Source: Saccharina japonica (taxonomy: Eukaryota; Sar; Phaeophyceae; Laminariales; Laminariaceae). From it: a DNA stretch of 64,000 bases. Where the stretch lies: assembly GCA_008828725.1 (NCBI GenBank), contig MEHQ01000069.1, positions 32,119 through 96,118 on the forward strand, read 5' to 3'. Positions 34,201 to 39,304 of the stretch are shown piece by piece; position 1 is the stretch's first letter; each line of letters starts with the position of its first letter. Both the position numbers and the translations under genes were made by a program. Below the pieces are notes generated by a model, which saw nothing but the letters and a program-made list of their open reading frames with translations, was not told where the DNA came from and did no database searches.

Positions 34201-36189
34201 CCCCTGCTCTGCCTCTCGACGTAGCCACGAGTCAAACAACAACTGCCTCGTACTGACAAGAACACACCATCATGAACAATGGGTATACTCGTACTCGTAC
34301 AACAGCAGTGGTACGTTGGTAGATTTAAAACGCCAGCAGCAGTAGAACAGCAGCACTCGTAGAAACGAGTTAGCAGTAGACTAACGAGTACCAGGTATAA
34401 ATAATGTGCAACAGCTACGTAGCTGGTGGCAAGCATATCATAGATTCACCCTCTGGTACCTGAGGGGGCGAGGCGGCTCGTCAAAGCGTGGAATACGCTC
34501 GCTGGGGTGTGCTTGCTTCAAGACTTTCCGTCTCTAGTTGGGAGGAGAAAAATTGACATCAATAACTATTCACCATTCACGTGGAGGGGTCAGTACTTTC
34601 AAGCCAAGTGCGCAACACGCACATCTGCGCACATCAACATCGGATGAGACCGAATGACTACTGGCTGACCGAGTCTGCCTTTGTTTGTGGCTCGACATTT
34701 TTTCCTGGAGGGTCAGCAAAAAAAGTTGCAGAAAAAAAAACACCATCATCACCAATCACCACCACCACAACAACTGAACAATAAGTCATTTCCAGGTCAT
34801 TTCATCACCTGCCCATCGGAGGGGGTCTTCCGCTTTCGTTTGGCCGCCCCAGCCGTAGATTTTTTTGCTTTTCCTGCTTTGGATTTCTTGCCCCGACCCG
34901 ACCCTCCGCGCCCTTTCCCTCCCTCCTCATCCTCGTCCTCCTCGTCTTCCTCCTCAGCATCGTCATCATCATCGTCGTCGTTGTCATTTGCTTCGCCCTT
35001 CGTGAGCCAAAGGCAAGCAAGAGCACAAGTCATCAGCCACGAAAACAAACACAACATCACACGAAACACAGCAGCAGCACACACCCGACAAACCAACAAA
35101 AAATTCCAAAATTGAACAATCGGTGAAATTCATATTATATCTTGAATAATGTATAGAAAGACGAACGTAACGTACTCCTACTTTCTGTACATAAAACGGG
35201 CGACGTACTTTCTCAGCGACCGGCGTCGTTCAAAATCAAATCAAACCAAAAAAAACGAACGCCAAAAATCACCACACAAGAAAACAAAAATTACAAAAAT
35301 ATATACCAGAAATAGTATGCACAAGAAAAAGTCACGCAAGACACAAGACACAAAACACCCCAAAAAAAAAGACGCAAGAAATAGACCACACAACGCGAGG
35401 TATCCGCAGGAACGTTTTTGAACCGCAGCATGCTTTCACCAAAGCTCGCGCGGAAAACATCAAGCGCGACAGCACCTCTGCCACGGGCACCGATGCGGAC
35501 ATACACGGTCACAACGCTCATGGAAAACACACCCACACCCTCCCGTCGCCGGGTGCCCTCACATCATTGTCGTCCGCGACGTACTTGACGGCTGCCCTTG
35601 AACGGGAGCTGCCTCGCGTTGGAGGCTTCTCAGCAACCGCCGCCGCTGGCTGCGCCTTGCCTTTGCGACCTCGCCGCCCTGCCGCGGCCTTCGGCTCCTC
35701 CGCAGACGATGGCATGGCTTCACCCTGCTCGCTTTTATCCTCTCCTCCCTTGTCGTCAACTGTTGCGCTGCCCTCTGCGCCGTCCTTCAGCTCGGCTTCT
35801 TCCTCACTCTGGTCCTTGTCGCAACGCCCCTCGACAACAGCAGGATCAGGCTGATCCGTTGTTTTCTTTGCCTCTGCTGCGGGCGTGGGATCAGACTTGG
35901 CCGATGAGGCTTTTGCCTTCTGGTTTTTCTTCGCAGCAGCTGGGGTAGGGGCGGCCACAGCAGCAGTGCCGCGCCGCTTGTTGCCCTTGGCCTTCGAAAC
36001 TACTGGCGCTGGCTTCGACGGCGCCGGTTGCTGGGTCTCCTCCGCTTCCGGGCCACTGGGGATGTCGTTCGCGGCATCTCCTCCTTTCTGGCGTTGATCG
36101 TTATCACCGACTTCGTCTGGATCAGAGCCGGGCTTGGTTTGGCTCGCAGGTCGCCTGGCCGCCCCACGTCTAGTGCGGCCACCGCGCAT
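1..36189 (-). CDS. CHD-family chromatin remodelling ATPase (CHD6-9-like), 24 exons, 3' end outside window
   Basis: Minus-strand gene for an ATP-dependent nucleosome remodeller of the SNF2 superfamily, acting in the nucleus. Exons, 5' to 3': 36189-35563, 34997-34809, 24181-24086, 22376-22265, 20088-19913, 18377-18258, 16474-16316, 15953-15494, 14591-14371, 13707-13411, 9949-9737, 9456-9388, 9112-9062, 8185-8102, 7205-7059, 6228-6145, 5297-5163, 4337-4263, 3519-3436, 2960-2850, 2337-2180, 1656-1605, 889-788, 50-1. Every junction is GT-AG and phases agree, giving about 1,270 residues so far. Visible order: charged low-complexity tail, chromodomain 1, chromodomain 2, SNF2 ATPase lobe, start of the second lobe. 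[12 protein letters not shown] and [16 protein letters not shown] resemble the CHD6-9 class more than CHD1 or CHD3-5. Exons from 14591 down are the firmest. Inclusion of the two exons above 34.8 kb, across a 10.6-kb intron, is inferred. Exons 9456-9388 and 9112-9062 are the weakest internal calls. Confidence 0.8.
1116..1550. repeat. AGCTA pentanucleotide satellite with higher-order units
   Basis: About 430 bases of (AGCTA)n and close variants lie in the CHD intron between exons 1656-1605 and 889-788. Between about 1225 and 1410 a longer unit of about 40-55 bases recurs (several AAGCT units, then CCAATCTGAGCTATGCTGAG), so the array has a higher-order structure. It contains both AGCT and its own reverse complement, so it can fold on itself. 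Confidence 0.95.
2436..2568 (-). repeat. Poly-C-tailed short interspersed repeat, type 1
   Basis: Copy in reverse orientation: a G run (poly-C on the other strand) is followed by the inverse of the GAGTAC end, then GCACGGCCGTAGTCGTACGA and ACCATAGACCCTAGC. It is related to the copies near 3.2, 5.0, 8.4, 15.4, 53.9, 56.9, 57.5 and 62.6 kb. It lies in a CHD intron. Confidence 0.8.
3145..3350 (-). repeat. Poly-C-tailed short interspersed repeat, type 1, longer copy
   Basis: Reverse-oriented copy: G-rich tract, GGTACTCG, GCATGGCCGTAGTCGTACGA, then the GGAGCACGTTGGGTTTTCACC head and a further 5' part (CACCAAGCGCGAAGCGCCG). That 5' part is shared only with the copy at 8.3-8.47 kb, so these two are probably nearer full length (about 200 bases). 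Confidence 0.8.
4060..4218. repeat. Heptamer satellite (GTGTTGT)n passing into (GTGTTTA)n
   Basis: Pure 7-base repeats in a CHD intron. The second half reads TTTAGTG, one base from the plant-type telomere heptamer TTTAGGG. The array is internal and flanked by exons, so it is a microsatellite and not a chromosome end. Confidence 0.9.
4850..5145 (+). repeat. Cluster of poly-C-tailed repeats (one type 2, two type 1)
   Basis: Three forward pieces in a row. The first is type 2 (GACAGGGATGCATGGTCAAC ... ACATAAGTACGAT then C-rich). The second is a short type 1 fragment (TGCGAGGGTCTC ... CATGAGTATA then C10 or more). The third is a type 1 copy starting GGTTGGTGAAAACCCAACG and ending GATATGAGTACC then C-rich. 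All three end in C runs and all lie in one CHD intron. Confidence 0.8.
5525..5700. repeat. Dispersed inverted-repeat element (GTCGAGA family)
   Basis: Shares CTTTCCATAGACG, CGCTCGG and GTCGAGAAAAT with elements at 21.72-21.98, 28.96-29.15, 33.4-33.58 and 59.45-59.68 kb. The copies vary in their terminal sequence. No coding capacity is seen. Confidence 0.65.
5737..5835. repeat. (CGTT)n then (CCTT)n microsatellite
   Basis: Near-perfect tetranucleotide array in a CHD intron. It creates long spurious reading frames of the R-S-F-V type, which should not be taken as genes. Confidence 0.97.
6447..6610 (+). repeat. Dispersed element with GGGAGCCGTATAA core (family R5)
   Basis: Core words GATCTGTATGATCTAGCTCATG, broken here as GATCTGTATGATC / TAGCTCATG, then TTGCCG..GGGAGCCGTA and CATGTTTCCTGCGTTGGATC. 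These recur at 24.69, 30.56, 45.59 (inverted) and 47.53 kb. The copies are about 150-165 bases and non-coding. Confidence 0.75.
7210..7445. repeat. GTG/TGG-rich imperfect trinucleotide repeat
   Basis: GT/GGT-rich imperfect repeat in the CHD intron just upstream (minus sense) of exon 7205-7059. It yields His/Thr- or Gly-rich shadow frames only. Confidence 0.9.
8278..8470 (-). repeat. Poly-C-tailed short interspersed repeat, type 1, longer copy
   Basis: Reverse orientation: a G13-type run, GGTACCCATGTCATG, GTAGTCGTATGGCCATAGAC, then GTCAGGGTTTCACCGACCAG and the longer 5' part (CACCAAGCGCGAGGCG). With the 3.2-kb copy it defines the element's 5' half. Confidence 0.8.
8945..9030 (+). repeat. Poly-C-tailed repeat, type 2, with about 24-base C run
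   Basis: Forward copy: GGAAGGGATGCCTGGTCAGT ... AGCAACAATCGAGTAC followed at once by a C run from about 9005 to 9029. It is the cleanest case of the GAGTAC-to-poly-C junction. Confidence 0.8.
9388..15953 (-). CDS. CHD gene, tandem chromodomain exons with acidic insertion
   Basis: Five exons encode the histone-tail reader part. Exons 15953-15494 and 14591-14371 join in phase 1. They give a serine/acidic/lysine-rich stretch, then [16 protein letters not shown] and [10 protein letters not shown], the start of chromodomain 1. Exon 13707-13411 continues it ([14 protein letters not shown]). It then carries a long acidic run and three AARK repeats before closing the domain with [20 protein letters not shown]. 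Exon 9949-9737 is chromodomain 2 ([33 protein letters not shown]). Exon 9456-9388 ([12 protein letters not shown]) is a probable linker aligned with the W..L stretch before the CHD ATPase domain; that call is tentative. The insertion inside chromodomain 1 is unusual. The 3.46-kb intron between the two chromodomains holds extra partial copies of the chromodomain-2 exon and two long inverted-repeat elements. Confidence 0.85.
10040..10310 (-). pseudogene. Two tandem partial copies of the CHD chromodomain-2 exon
   Basis: Upstream (minus sense) of exon 9949-9737 lie two more copies of its 5' part plus adjoining intron. The first (about 10129-10044) keeps the CAG acceptor and an open frame, [20 protein letters not shown], against the real [20 protein letters not shown]. 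The second (about 10310-10250) is more degraded. The flanking GCCAGAGA and AGGCTTGTT words recur between copies, so the unit is about 170-200 bases and arose by tandem duplication. Whether the first copy is ever spliced in is unknown. Confidence 0.75.
10800..10935. repeat. GGGTCGG/CCCGGCCCGACC-rich stretch
   Basis: Repeats of CGGATCGGGTCGGG and its complement, including the palindromic pair GACCCGGCCCG and CGGGTCGGGCCG. The rest of this intron, between the copies around 10.3 kb and 10.8 kb, shows nothing recognisable beyond a short CCCTAACCC run near 10,388. Confidence 0.7.
11320..11649. repeat. Long foldback element (arms about 110-150 bases)
   Basis: Left arm ATCGTCGGTGGGCTGACAAG pairs with TTGTCAGCCCATCGACGA at the right end. 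Inner arms GAGATGGTTGCCACCAGACG and TCTGGTGGCAACCATCTC, then GTGTGATTT and AAATCACAC, continue the pairing to a short loop near 11,475. This is a miniature inverted-repeat element or a hairpin-RNA source inside the chromodomain intron. No protein is encoded. Confidence 0.85.
12012..12178. repeat. 95-base palindromic MITE (TAAATAGGACC family), with extra half copy
   Basis: GCATAGTAAATAGGACCTAC ... GGTCCTATTCACTATGGCC, followed at once by a second right half ending GGTCCTATTTACTATGGTCC. Related full copies lie at 28.65, 46.38 and 56.10 kb, and a half copy at 30.44 kb. The terminal repeats are about 20 bases. Confidence 0.85.
12350..12650. repeat. Dispersed element with GTGCCGG/GCGCCGG repeats
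   Basis: AGTAGTGCCGGTAAGG, GAAATCGCGTGACG, GGAGTAGTGCCGCTTTGCCG and GGCGCATACCGACACTAC align in order with GTAGCGCCGGCGAAATCGC ... GGCACATACCGGCGCTAC at 50.13-50.33 kb. The element is non-coding. The stretch from about 12,660 to 13,020 holds nothing recognised. Confidence 0.6.
13020..13290. repeat. (AATC)n / (AACC)n microsatellite
   Basis: Tetranucleotide array in the CHD intron directly before (plus-strand order) exon 13707-13411. On the minus strand it is GATT/GGTT, giving a T/G-rich intron. Confidence 0.95.
14100..14370. repeat. C-rich low-complexity tract
   Basis: Almost pure CCCT/CCAC/CCCC in the intron between exons 14591-14371 and 13707-13411. On the minus strand this is G-rich, including runs able to form four-stranded structures. 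No coding potential is seen. Confidence 0.85.
15315..15445 (+). repeat. Poly-C-tailed repeat, type 1
   Basis: GCCTGGTCGGTGAAAACCGG, CGTGCTCTGTCC, GGGTCTATGGTCATACGACT and GCATGACATGAAATACACC, ending in C-rich sequence. It lies in the CHD intron between exons 15953-15494 and 14591-14371. The remainder of that intron is C-rich on the plus strand and featureless. Confidence 0.75.
16138..16175. repeat. (AAC)n microsatellite
   Basis: About twelve AAC units in a CHD intron, followed by looser ACC/AAC repeats to about 16,280 and preceded by a GACA-rich stretch from about 15,980. Confidence 0.95.
16316..24181 (-). CDS. CHD gene, N-terminal charged exons
   Basis: Five small exons (24181-24086, 22376-22265, 20088-19913, 18377-18258, 16474-16316) form one open, phase-compatible string that joins the chromodomain exons. 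Products include [14 protein letters not shown], a lysine-rich stretch ([20 protein letters not shown]), an acidic Gly/Glu stretch after [20 protein letters not shown], a basic block ([13 protein letters not shown]), and [20 protein letters not shown]. Such tails are typical of CHD proteins, where they bind DNA and carry nuclear-localisation signals. Two exons contain a related motif, R-S-x-R followed by V/L-x-Y-x-E/D; a third copy lies in the exon at 35.6 kb. An ATG at 16471 could be mistaken for a start, but a good acceptor lies three bases upstream of it and the upstream exons fit the frame. Without RNA data, individual exon ends remain predictions. Confidence 0.65.
16601..16870. repeat. 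R4 MITE copy followed by GGTCACGACA minisatellite
   Basis: 16,601-16,727 is a diverged copy of the 90-base R4 element (GGGTTAAATAACCC, CACTAATTCCAAGTA, TTGTCCCCAAAAA, GGGGTTAC). From 16,741 to about 16,870 come about twelve copies of a 10-base unit, GGTCACGACA, with variants. Confidence 0.8.
17694..17926. repeat. Long near-perfect foldback (about 233 bases)
   Basis: CGTTGCAGTTGATACCGGAA pairs with CCGGCATCAACTGCAACG. GGAAAGGGATGATGCAA pairs with TTGCATCATCCCTTTCC. CTACAAGGACAGCGACAT pairs with ATGTCGCTGTCCTTGTAG. CATGTGGCAACGGCCG pairs with CGGCCGTTGCCACATG. The arms are about 110 bases each with a loop of about 10-15 bases. It is a MITE or a small-RNA precursor in the CHD N-terminal intron. 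Confidence 0.9.
19070..19520. repeat. ACCAAC/ACCACC-rich imperfect repeat
   Basis: About 450 bases of imperfect CACCAACAC-type repeat in the intron between CHD exons 20088-19913 and 18377-18258. It produces only low-complexity shadow frames. Confidence 0.9.
20160..20310. repeat. GAGA/GGGA purine-rich tract
   Basis: Purine run on the plus strand. On the minus (gene) strand it is a CT-rich tract inside the intron upstream of exon 20088-19913, about 70 bases before the acceptor, and may act as its pyrimidine tract. Confidence 0.85.
20816..20819. other. Assembly gap (NNNN)
   Basis: Four Ns after a G17-type run and a T-rich stretch. They mark unresolved sequence in a CHD intron and may hide more. 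Confidence 1.
21206..21372. repeat. About 76-base tandem repeat, 2-3 units
   Basis: GCGCACTCGGCGCGTCGCCG, CCAGAGGCAGCCAGCGTGG and TACGCCCAGTACA repeat twice in full and once in part. A CAG run lies just before it (about 21,103-21,145). It reads open on both strands but has no recognisable domain, and lies in a CHD intron. Confidence 0.85.
21722..21975. repeat. Inverted-repeat element with CACCCGGGTGATA ends
   Basis: Begins CACCCGGGTGATAGGATAAC and ends GTTATCTTATCACCCCGGGTGATATACGG, written here in two parts as GTTATCTTATCACC and CCGGGTGATATACGG. Inside are TTTTCTCCAAGACTTGG, CCATAGACGCATCG and TTGTCGAGAAAAT, shared with the element at 59.45 kb. Confidence 0.8.
22160..22231. repeat. (AAC)n microsatellite
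   Basis: About 20 AAC units immediately downstream (minus sense) of CHD exon 22376-22265. Confidence 0.95.
23010..23108. repeat. R4 palindromic MITE copy
   Basis: CATAACTGAAAACACTTACC, CACTCTAATTTCGAGTAG, TTTGCCCCCAAAAT, ACCAGTTCTTAAGGGGTT. Matches the 26.3- and 51.0-kb copies. Confidence 0.75.
23235..23600. repeat. Degenerate minisatellite (GACCGACGGTATGG.AATGGTAC)
   Basis: Units of about 20-30 bases built on CGACGGTATGG and AATGGTACGA recur at least twelve times with variation. It lies in the intron between CHD exons 24181-24086 and 22376-22265. Downstream, 23,740-23,880, is a TACTAC/TAATAA-rich stretch. Confidence 0.85.
24690..24896. repeat. R5 element copy followed by (GATA)n
   Basis: GATCTTGTATGATCTAAC, GTTGCCGGTTGGGAGCCGG and GTTTCCTGGGTTGGGTATG match the copies at 6.45 and 30.56 kb. 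A short GATA array follows at about 24,862-24,896. Confidence 0.75.
25889..25971 (-). repeat. R4 MITE copy, inverted
   Basis: AAAGAACTGGCCCCAC, CTTGGAATTAGTGTGG and CAGTTCTGAATGGGTTAA are the reverse of the 26.3-kb copy, which lies 330 bases away in the opposite direction. Confidence 0.75.
26298..26386 (+). repeat. R4 MITE copy, reference example
   Basis: TTAACCCATTCAAAACTG ... CACACTAATTCCAAGTTG ... TTTGTCCCCAAATTCGTGG ... ACCAGTTCTTAAGGGGTTA. About 89 bases with inverted ends (TTAACCC / GGGGTTA). The surrounding 24.9-28.6 kb holds scattered TACCAGGTA and TACAGCAGTA words but no gene. Confidence 0.8.
28075..28130 (+). repeat. Poly-C-tailed repeat, type 1 fragment
   Basis: GGATCTATGATTCACGATTA, GGCCATGCATGACATT and TTAGTACACC, then C-rich. 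Only the 3' end is present. Confidence 0.65.
28650..28747. repeat. 95-base TAAATAGGACC MITE copy
   Basis: GGGGGGCCATAACAAATAGG ... GGTCCTATTTACTATGGTAC. Intact palindromic ends. Confidence 0.85.
28955..29150. repeat. Inverted-repeat element (GTGCGATCG ends)
   Basis: GCGCAGGGGTGCGATCGATG ... TTTGGCACCCTCTCCGTTGG ... GGAGCGATCGCA. Pairs with the copy at 33.4 kb and shares its internal block with the 59.45-kb element. Confidence 0.65.
30564..30720 (+). repeat. R5 element copy
   Basis: CCCGATCTTGTAAGC, ATGTTGCCGGGTGGGAGCCG, CATGCTCCCTGGGTTGGATC, CATATCGACAGGTTAAGCA. Just before it, at 30,438-30,486, is half of the 95-base MITE. At 30,300-30,410 a block (AGGAGGCCTCCGACAAGCAG) is duplicated in tandem. 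Confidence 0.75.
30835..30965. repeat. About 30-base tandem repeat, about five units
   Basis: GATGATCTACGGAGTAGGTC repeats with small changes, and each unit holds GATCTAC and GTAGATC. It lies 3' of an R5 copy, whose last words (GTAGATCGTG) may have seeded it. Confidence 0.85.
31990..33330. repeat. Dense cluster of CAGGCA/TGCCTGA words
   Basis: The heptamer TGCCTGA or its complement recurs many times over 1.3 kb, often in palindromic CAGGCATGCCTG pairs and next to ACTACCTTTTCTGAA. A duplicated block (CATGCCTGAACTACC) is seen near 32,036 and 32,248. No gene is recognised. It lies in the long CHD intron. Confidence 0.6.
33395..33575. repeat. Inverted-repeat element (GTGCGATCG ends)
   Basis: CGCGCAGGGGTGCGATCG ... 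TTTTCAGCGC at the left pairs with GCGCTGAAAAACGATCGCAC at the right. The terminal repeat is about 25 bases and the whole copy about 180 bases. Confidence 0.8.
34809..36189 (-). CDS. Probable 5' exons of the CHD gene (or a separate acidic nuclear protein)
   Basis: Two exons, 36189-35563 (209 codons) and 34997-34809 (63 codons), join in phase 0 at GTGAGG and CGAAG. The protein starts [14 protein letters not shown] and is rich in Ala, Lys, Pro and acidic residues. It carries [18 protein letters not shown], then a long Asp/Glu run and a basic tail ([20 protein letters not shown]). No enzymatic domain is present. The second exon ends with a possible donor (CAG then GTGATG) in phase 0, which would join the exon at 24181. 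If that donor is not used, the frame stops three codons later, giving a separate protein of about 275 residues. The shared R-S-x-R...Y-x-E/D motif with the exons at 20.0 and 16.4 kb favours one gene. The ATG at 36189 is the only in-frame ATG. A TTGCAG acceptor-like site just upstream (about 36233) leaves open a further 5' exon. Confidence 0.6.
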
Positions 36190-39100
36190 CCTCTCTCCCT
36201 CGCCCTCTTCACGGCCGAGCCCAACGGCGAACTGCAATCAGGGAGGTGGAGATCGCGCGTCCGTGGGACTTTAACGTCCCTATTTTCAAACTTATAAATG
36301 GAACGTCGACACTTGGAATGGAAAAGTCCCAAATAAATGCAGGCCCCGGGTTGCATTTGGCCCGATTTCGGCGGATTTTGGAGCCTTTTACTTCCGGGGT
36401 GGCACGTGAAATTCACGGAATATTTCGGTACATCCGGGTTGGCACTGATTTTGTAGACATGCCTTCCAAGGTGATTTTTACTCTAGAATATTCGTCATCG
36501 CGACGTGTGGCCGAATGCGATTTACTAAAAAAGTACACAGCTGTGATGCGTGTATGAGCTGCTCCCATTGAGGAGGAGATTTAAAAATTTAAACGAAAAA
36601 AACGTTTCAAATGGATGACTTGTAATGTGTTCGTGTGTATGAGAGCGTGTGAGCTTTGCCTTCGCTCTCCTGCAAAGATCACGCAATCGATCCAAAATTC
36701 GAAATAATACGTACCTCCTCCTGGTATCAAGCAAAAAACAAGCAGAAAAGGCAGTGACGTCATAAAAAAGGGGATCCCCGCTGACCCTTGGATAAAACGC
36801 CTCTGGGCCAATATATTCGTTGAAAAGACTCCAAAATGGAGCAGCTGCTGCATTTGTTGTTGAATATCACAGATTAGATATCACGATATCGCGCAAAATA
36901 AATGTTTCGCGAAAAAGATCTTTTACGATTTTTTATTATGGGGGGATTGCAAAATTGCAAAATAACAGGATCCACAAATATTATTTTTTTCTTGGTATTA
37001 TTTGCTGTGATGATAACACCGCACACTAAATACCCGTAAAATCAAATAAAGGTGTAAATAGGCTTATGAAATAACATTGATGGTGATATTACTAATTTGT
37101 ATGTGATTTGGACAGCACACTAACACTGAATCATTGATACGGCCAGTTGATGGTTGGTCAGGAGTCTTGTTATAATGCTTGGTATGTTAGAGTACGTACC
37201 AAAACCAATATAATACCGGTATTTATACTCAAAGGTGCGCCCGGTATAAATAAATGGTATTTTACCAGGTCATACTATTAATACGTAGTAATATTAATAT
37301 GTACGAGTATATGTACCAGGTAAGTATGAATATGTACTTTGGGATACCCGGCCGGGTAACCTACCCGGGTATAACATACCCATAACAGGTACGAGTATAC
37401 CTGTACTAGCTTCGTAATATGGTACGCATTAGCTCACCGCCCCCCAATATCCCATGCCGAAGGTGATATTACCCACCCTGGGATCAAGATACCATACTCG
37501 GGTAGTCGGGCAAATTTACGTATTAATAGTATATGCCAAAACCAGGTACCAGGTACCTGGTACCTATACCAATAAATACCTTCCCGGGTTTAACCTCTGG
37601 TACCCGAGTGTACTGGGGTTTCTACGGTTCTACACGGCCGGGTAGAACCGACGGGTAGATCCTACCAACGGGTATAACATAACCCACATTGCCGCCGCCC
37701 CCCAACAGCATACCCAAGATAACCCCCCTGGGGTACTACATACCATTGGATCAAAATATTATACCCGGGGTAGTCGGGTAGCTTGAGTATTTGACCCAGT
37801 ACTATACCCACCACCCGAAAAACTACAGTACATACTATACATACCCTAGACACAATAGTGAACGTAGGTGCGAAGCTTAGGACTCACCCCACAGATCGAT
37901 CGTCAAAACTCACAACAGCTTGCTTGCTTGCGAAGCTGCCTGGGTACTGACGGTTTCGTATCCCAGTAAACCGCCATACAATACAGTACAAAACCCAAAT
38001 ATCCTATTGAGTTGTTCTTGCACTACAAACATCCTGACACTTGCTACGAGAAAAGCAACGACGGTACCTACAGTAGTAAATATTAGCTGCTTTAAATGAT
38101 ACCTGGTATGTGTCATTGTTGTAACTGAGACGGGGTCACTGGTGATGCACAAACAATCAAACAAACAAACAAGGGCGGAGACGACGCCCCCACTCCCCCA
38201 TTCTGGTGCACAGTAAGTACCACAGCCGGGACCCAGCCAGCGTTTTTAAGTACTACACATCGGGCTGAATTTATCAACCACAGCCTATATGGGAAAACAT
38301 ATTATCGTTGCAGTCACCAGTAACATTCCTTGCCTCACAAAGAACCAGCGGTACCGTAAGCAACATCAGGGTAACTACGGCACGGCTGCTAAGCAGCAAA
38401 ATAGTGCCATGCGACGGGTACTACCATACGCGACAAAATAATACCAGGTACAGCACTTACGGGTCGCACGTACTCGTGCAACGAACAACAACAATAACGT
38501 TATCTTCTGAGGGATGACCGCAACAGAAAAAACTGGATTCTGGCGAGAAACGCAAAACTACTGCCCAGCAGTGTCTTATCGCCCAACCAAGCAAAGCACC
38601 AACGGCGGTCGCACTACGGCAAAGAAGGCAACGCTTCGCGCGCTTGACCAGCAGCAACTACAGCATACCAGGCGCGGATAACAACAGTATATAGGCGCTC
38701 CAAGTCGCAGACAACAAAAATAGCCTGATATAGGCCTACACTGAAGAAACGGTGTACTGTGCCAATTTCTATTATCAGATGCTGGCGTAGTGGACGGTCA
38801 AGACCTCTTACCAACCGCTCATGCTCTGCCAGGAAACAAACGTCATGCCTAGCCCGAACCCCACGCCCACATATTCCAAAGCATACCGTTTACCGGCCCC
38901 ACGGTTCCCGAGTTAATTCTGCCGCAGCGCAAGTTGCTCTATGAATAGAGTACCCACCTACGCACCCACAGGAAACAAGAGCTGCACTCGATTGTGTACG
39001 TCTGCACCCCCGGCACATGATTACCAAAACAGTAGCAGCGCCACCCCCACACCCCATAACTGTACACAAAACAAAAACCACCAGACACAGACGAAAAAAC

Positions 39101-39304
39101 AGAGAGGCACTAAATAGTATCGCTTCGAACCTGTACTACACGGCGGTGCACCAACCAACAATCCATGCATCCGTTGTTGCAGACTGCCACGTACATACCC
39201 GTGAAAAAAATAGCAACAGCCCGATTAATGCACACTGTTCTTCCCACTACTCGAAATCGAAACACTTCAAGACTGCAACTTCAACGCGTGAACCCCACCT
39301 GCTG
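36190..39304. other. Intergenic region with TACCCGGGTA-rich block
   Basis: No gene recognised. From about 37,180 to 37,860 the DNA is crowded with TACCCGGGTA, CCGGGTA and TACCAGGTA words, including a compound palindrome at 37,541-37,568. 36.9-37.15 kb is AT-rich. The block just upstream of 36,189 should hold the promoter of the minus-strand gene, but no core element stands out. Confidence 0.6.

Noticed and set aside
24182-34808. Search for retroelement or virus-like proteins in the 10.6-kb intron
   Set aside because: No reverse transcriptase, integrase, capsid or terminal long repeats were recognised; only small inverted-repeat elements and satellites.
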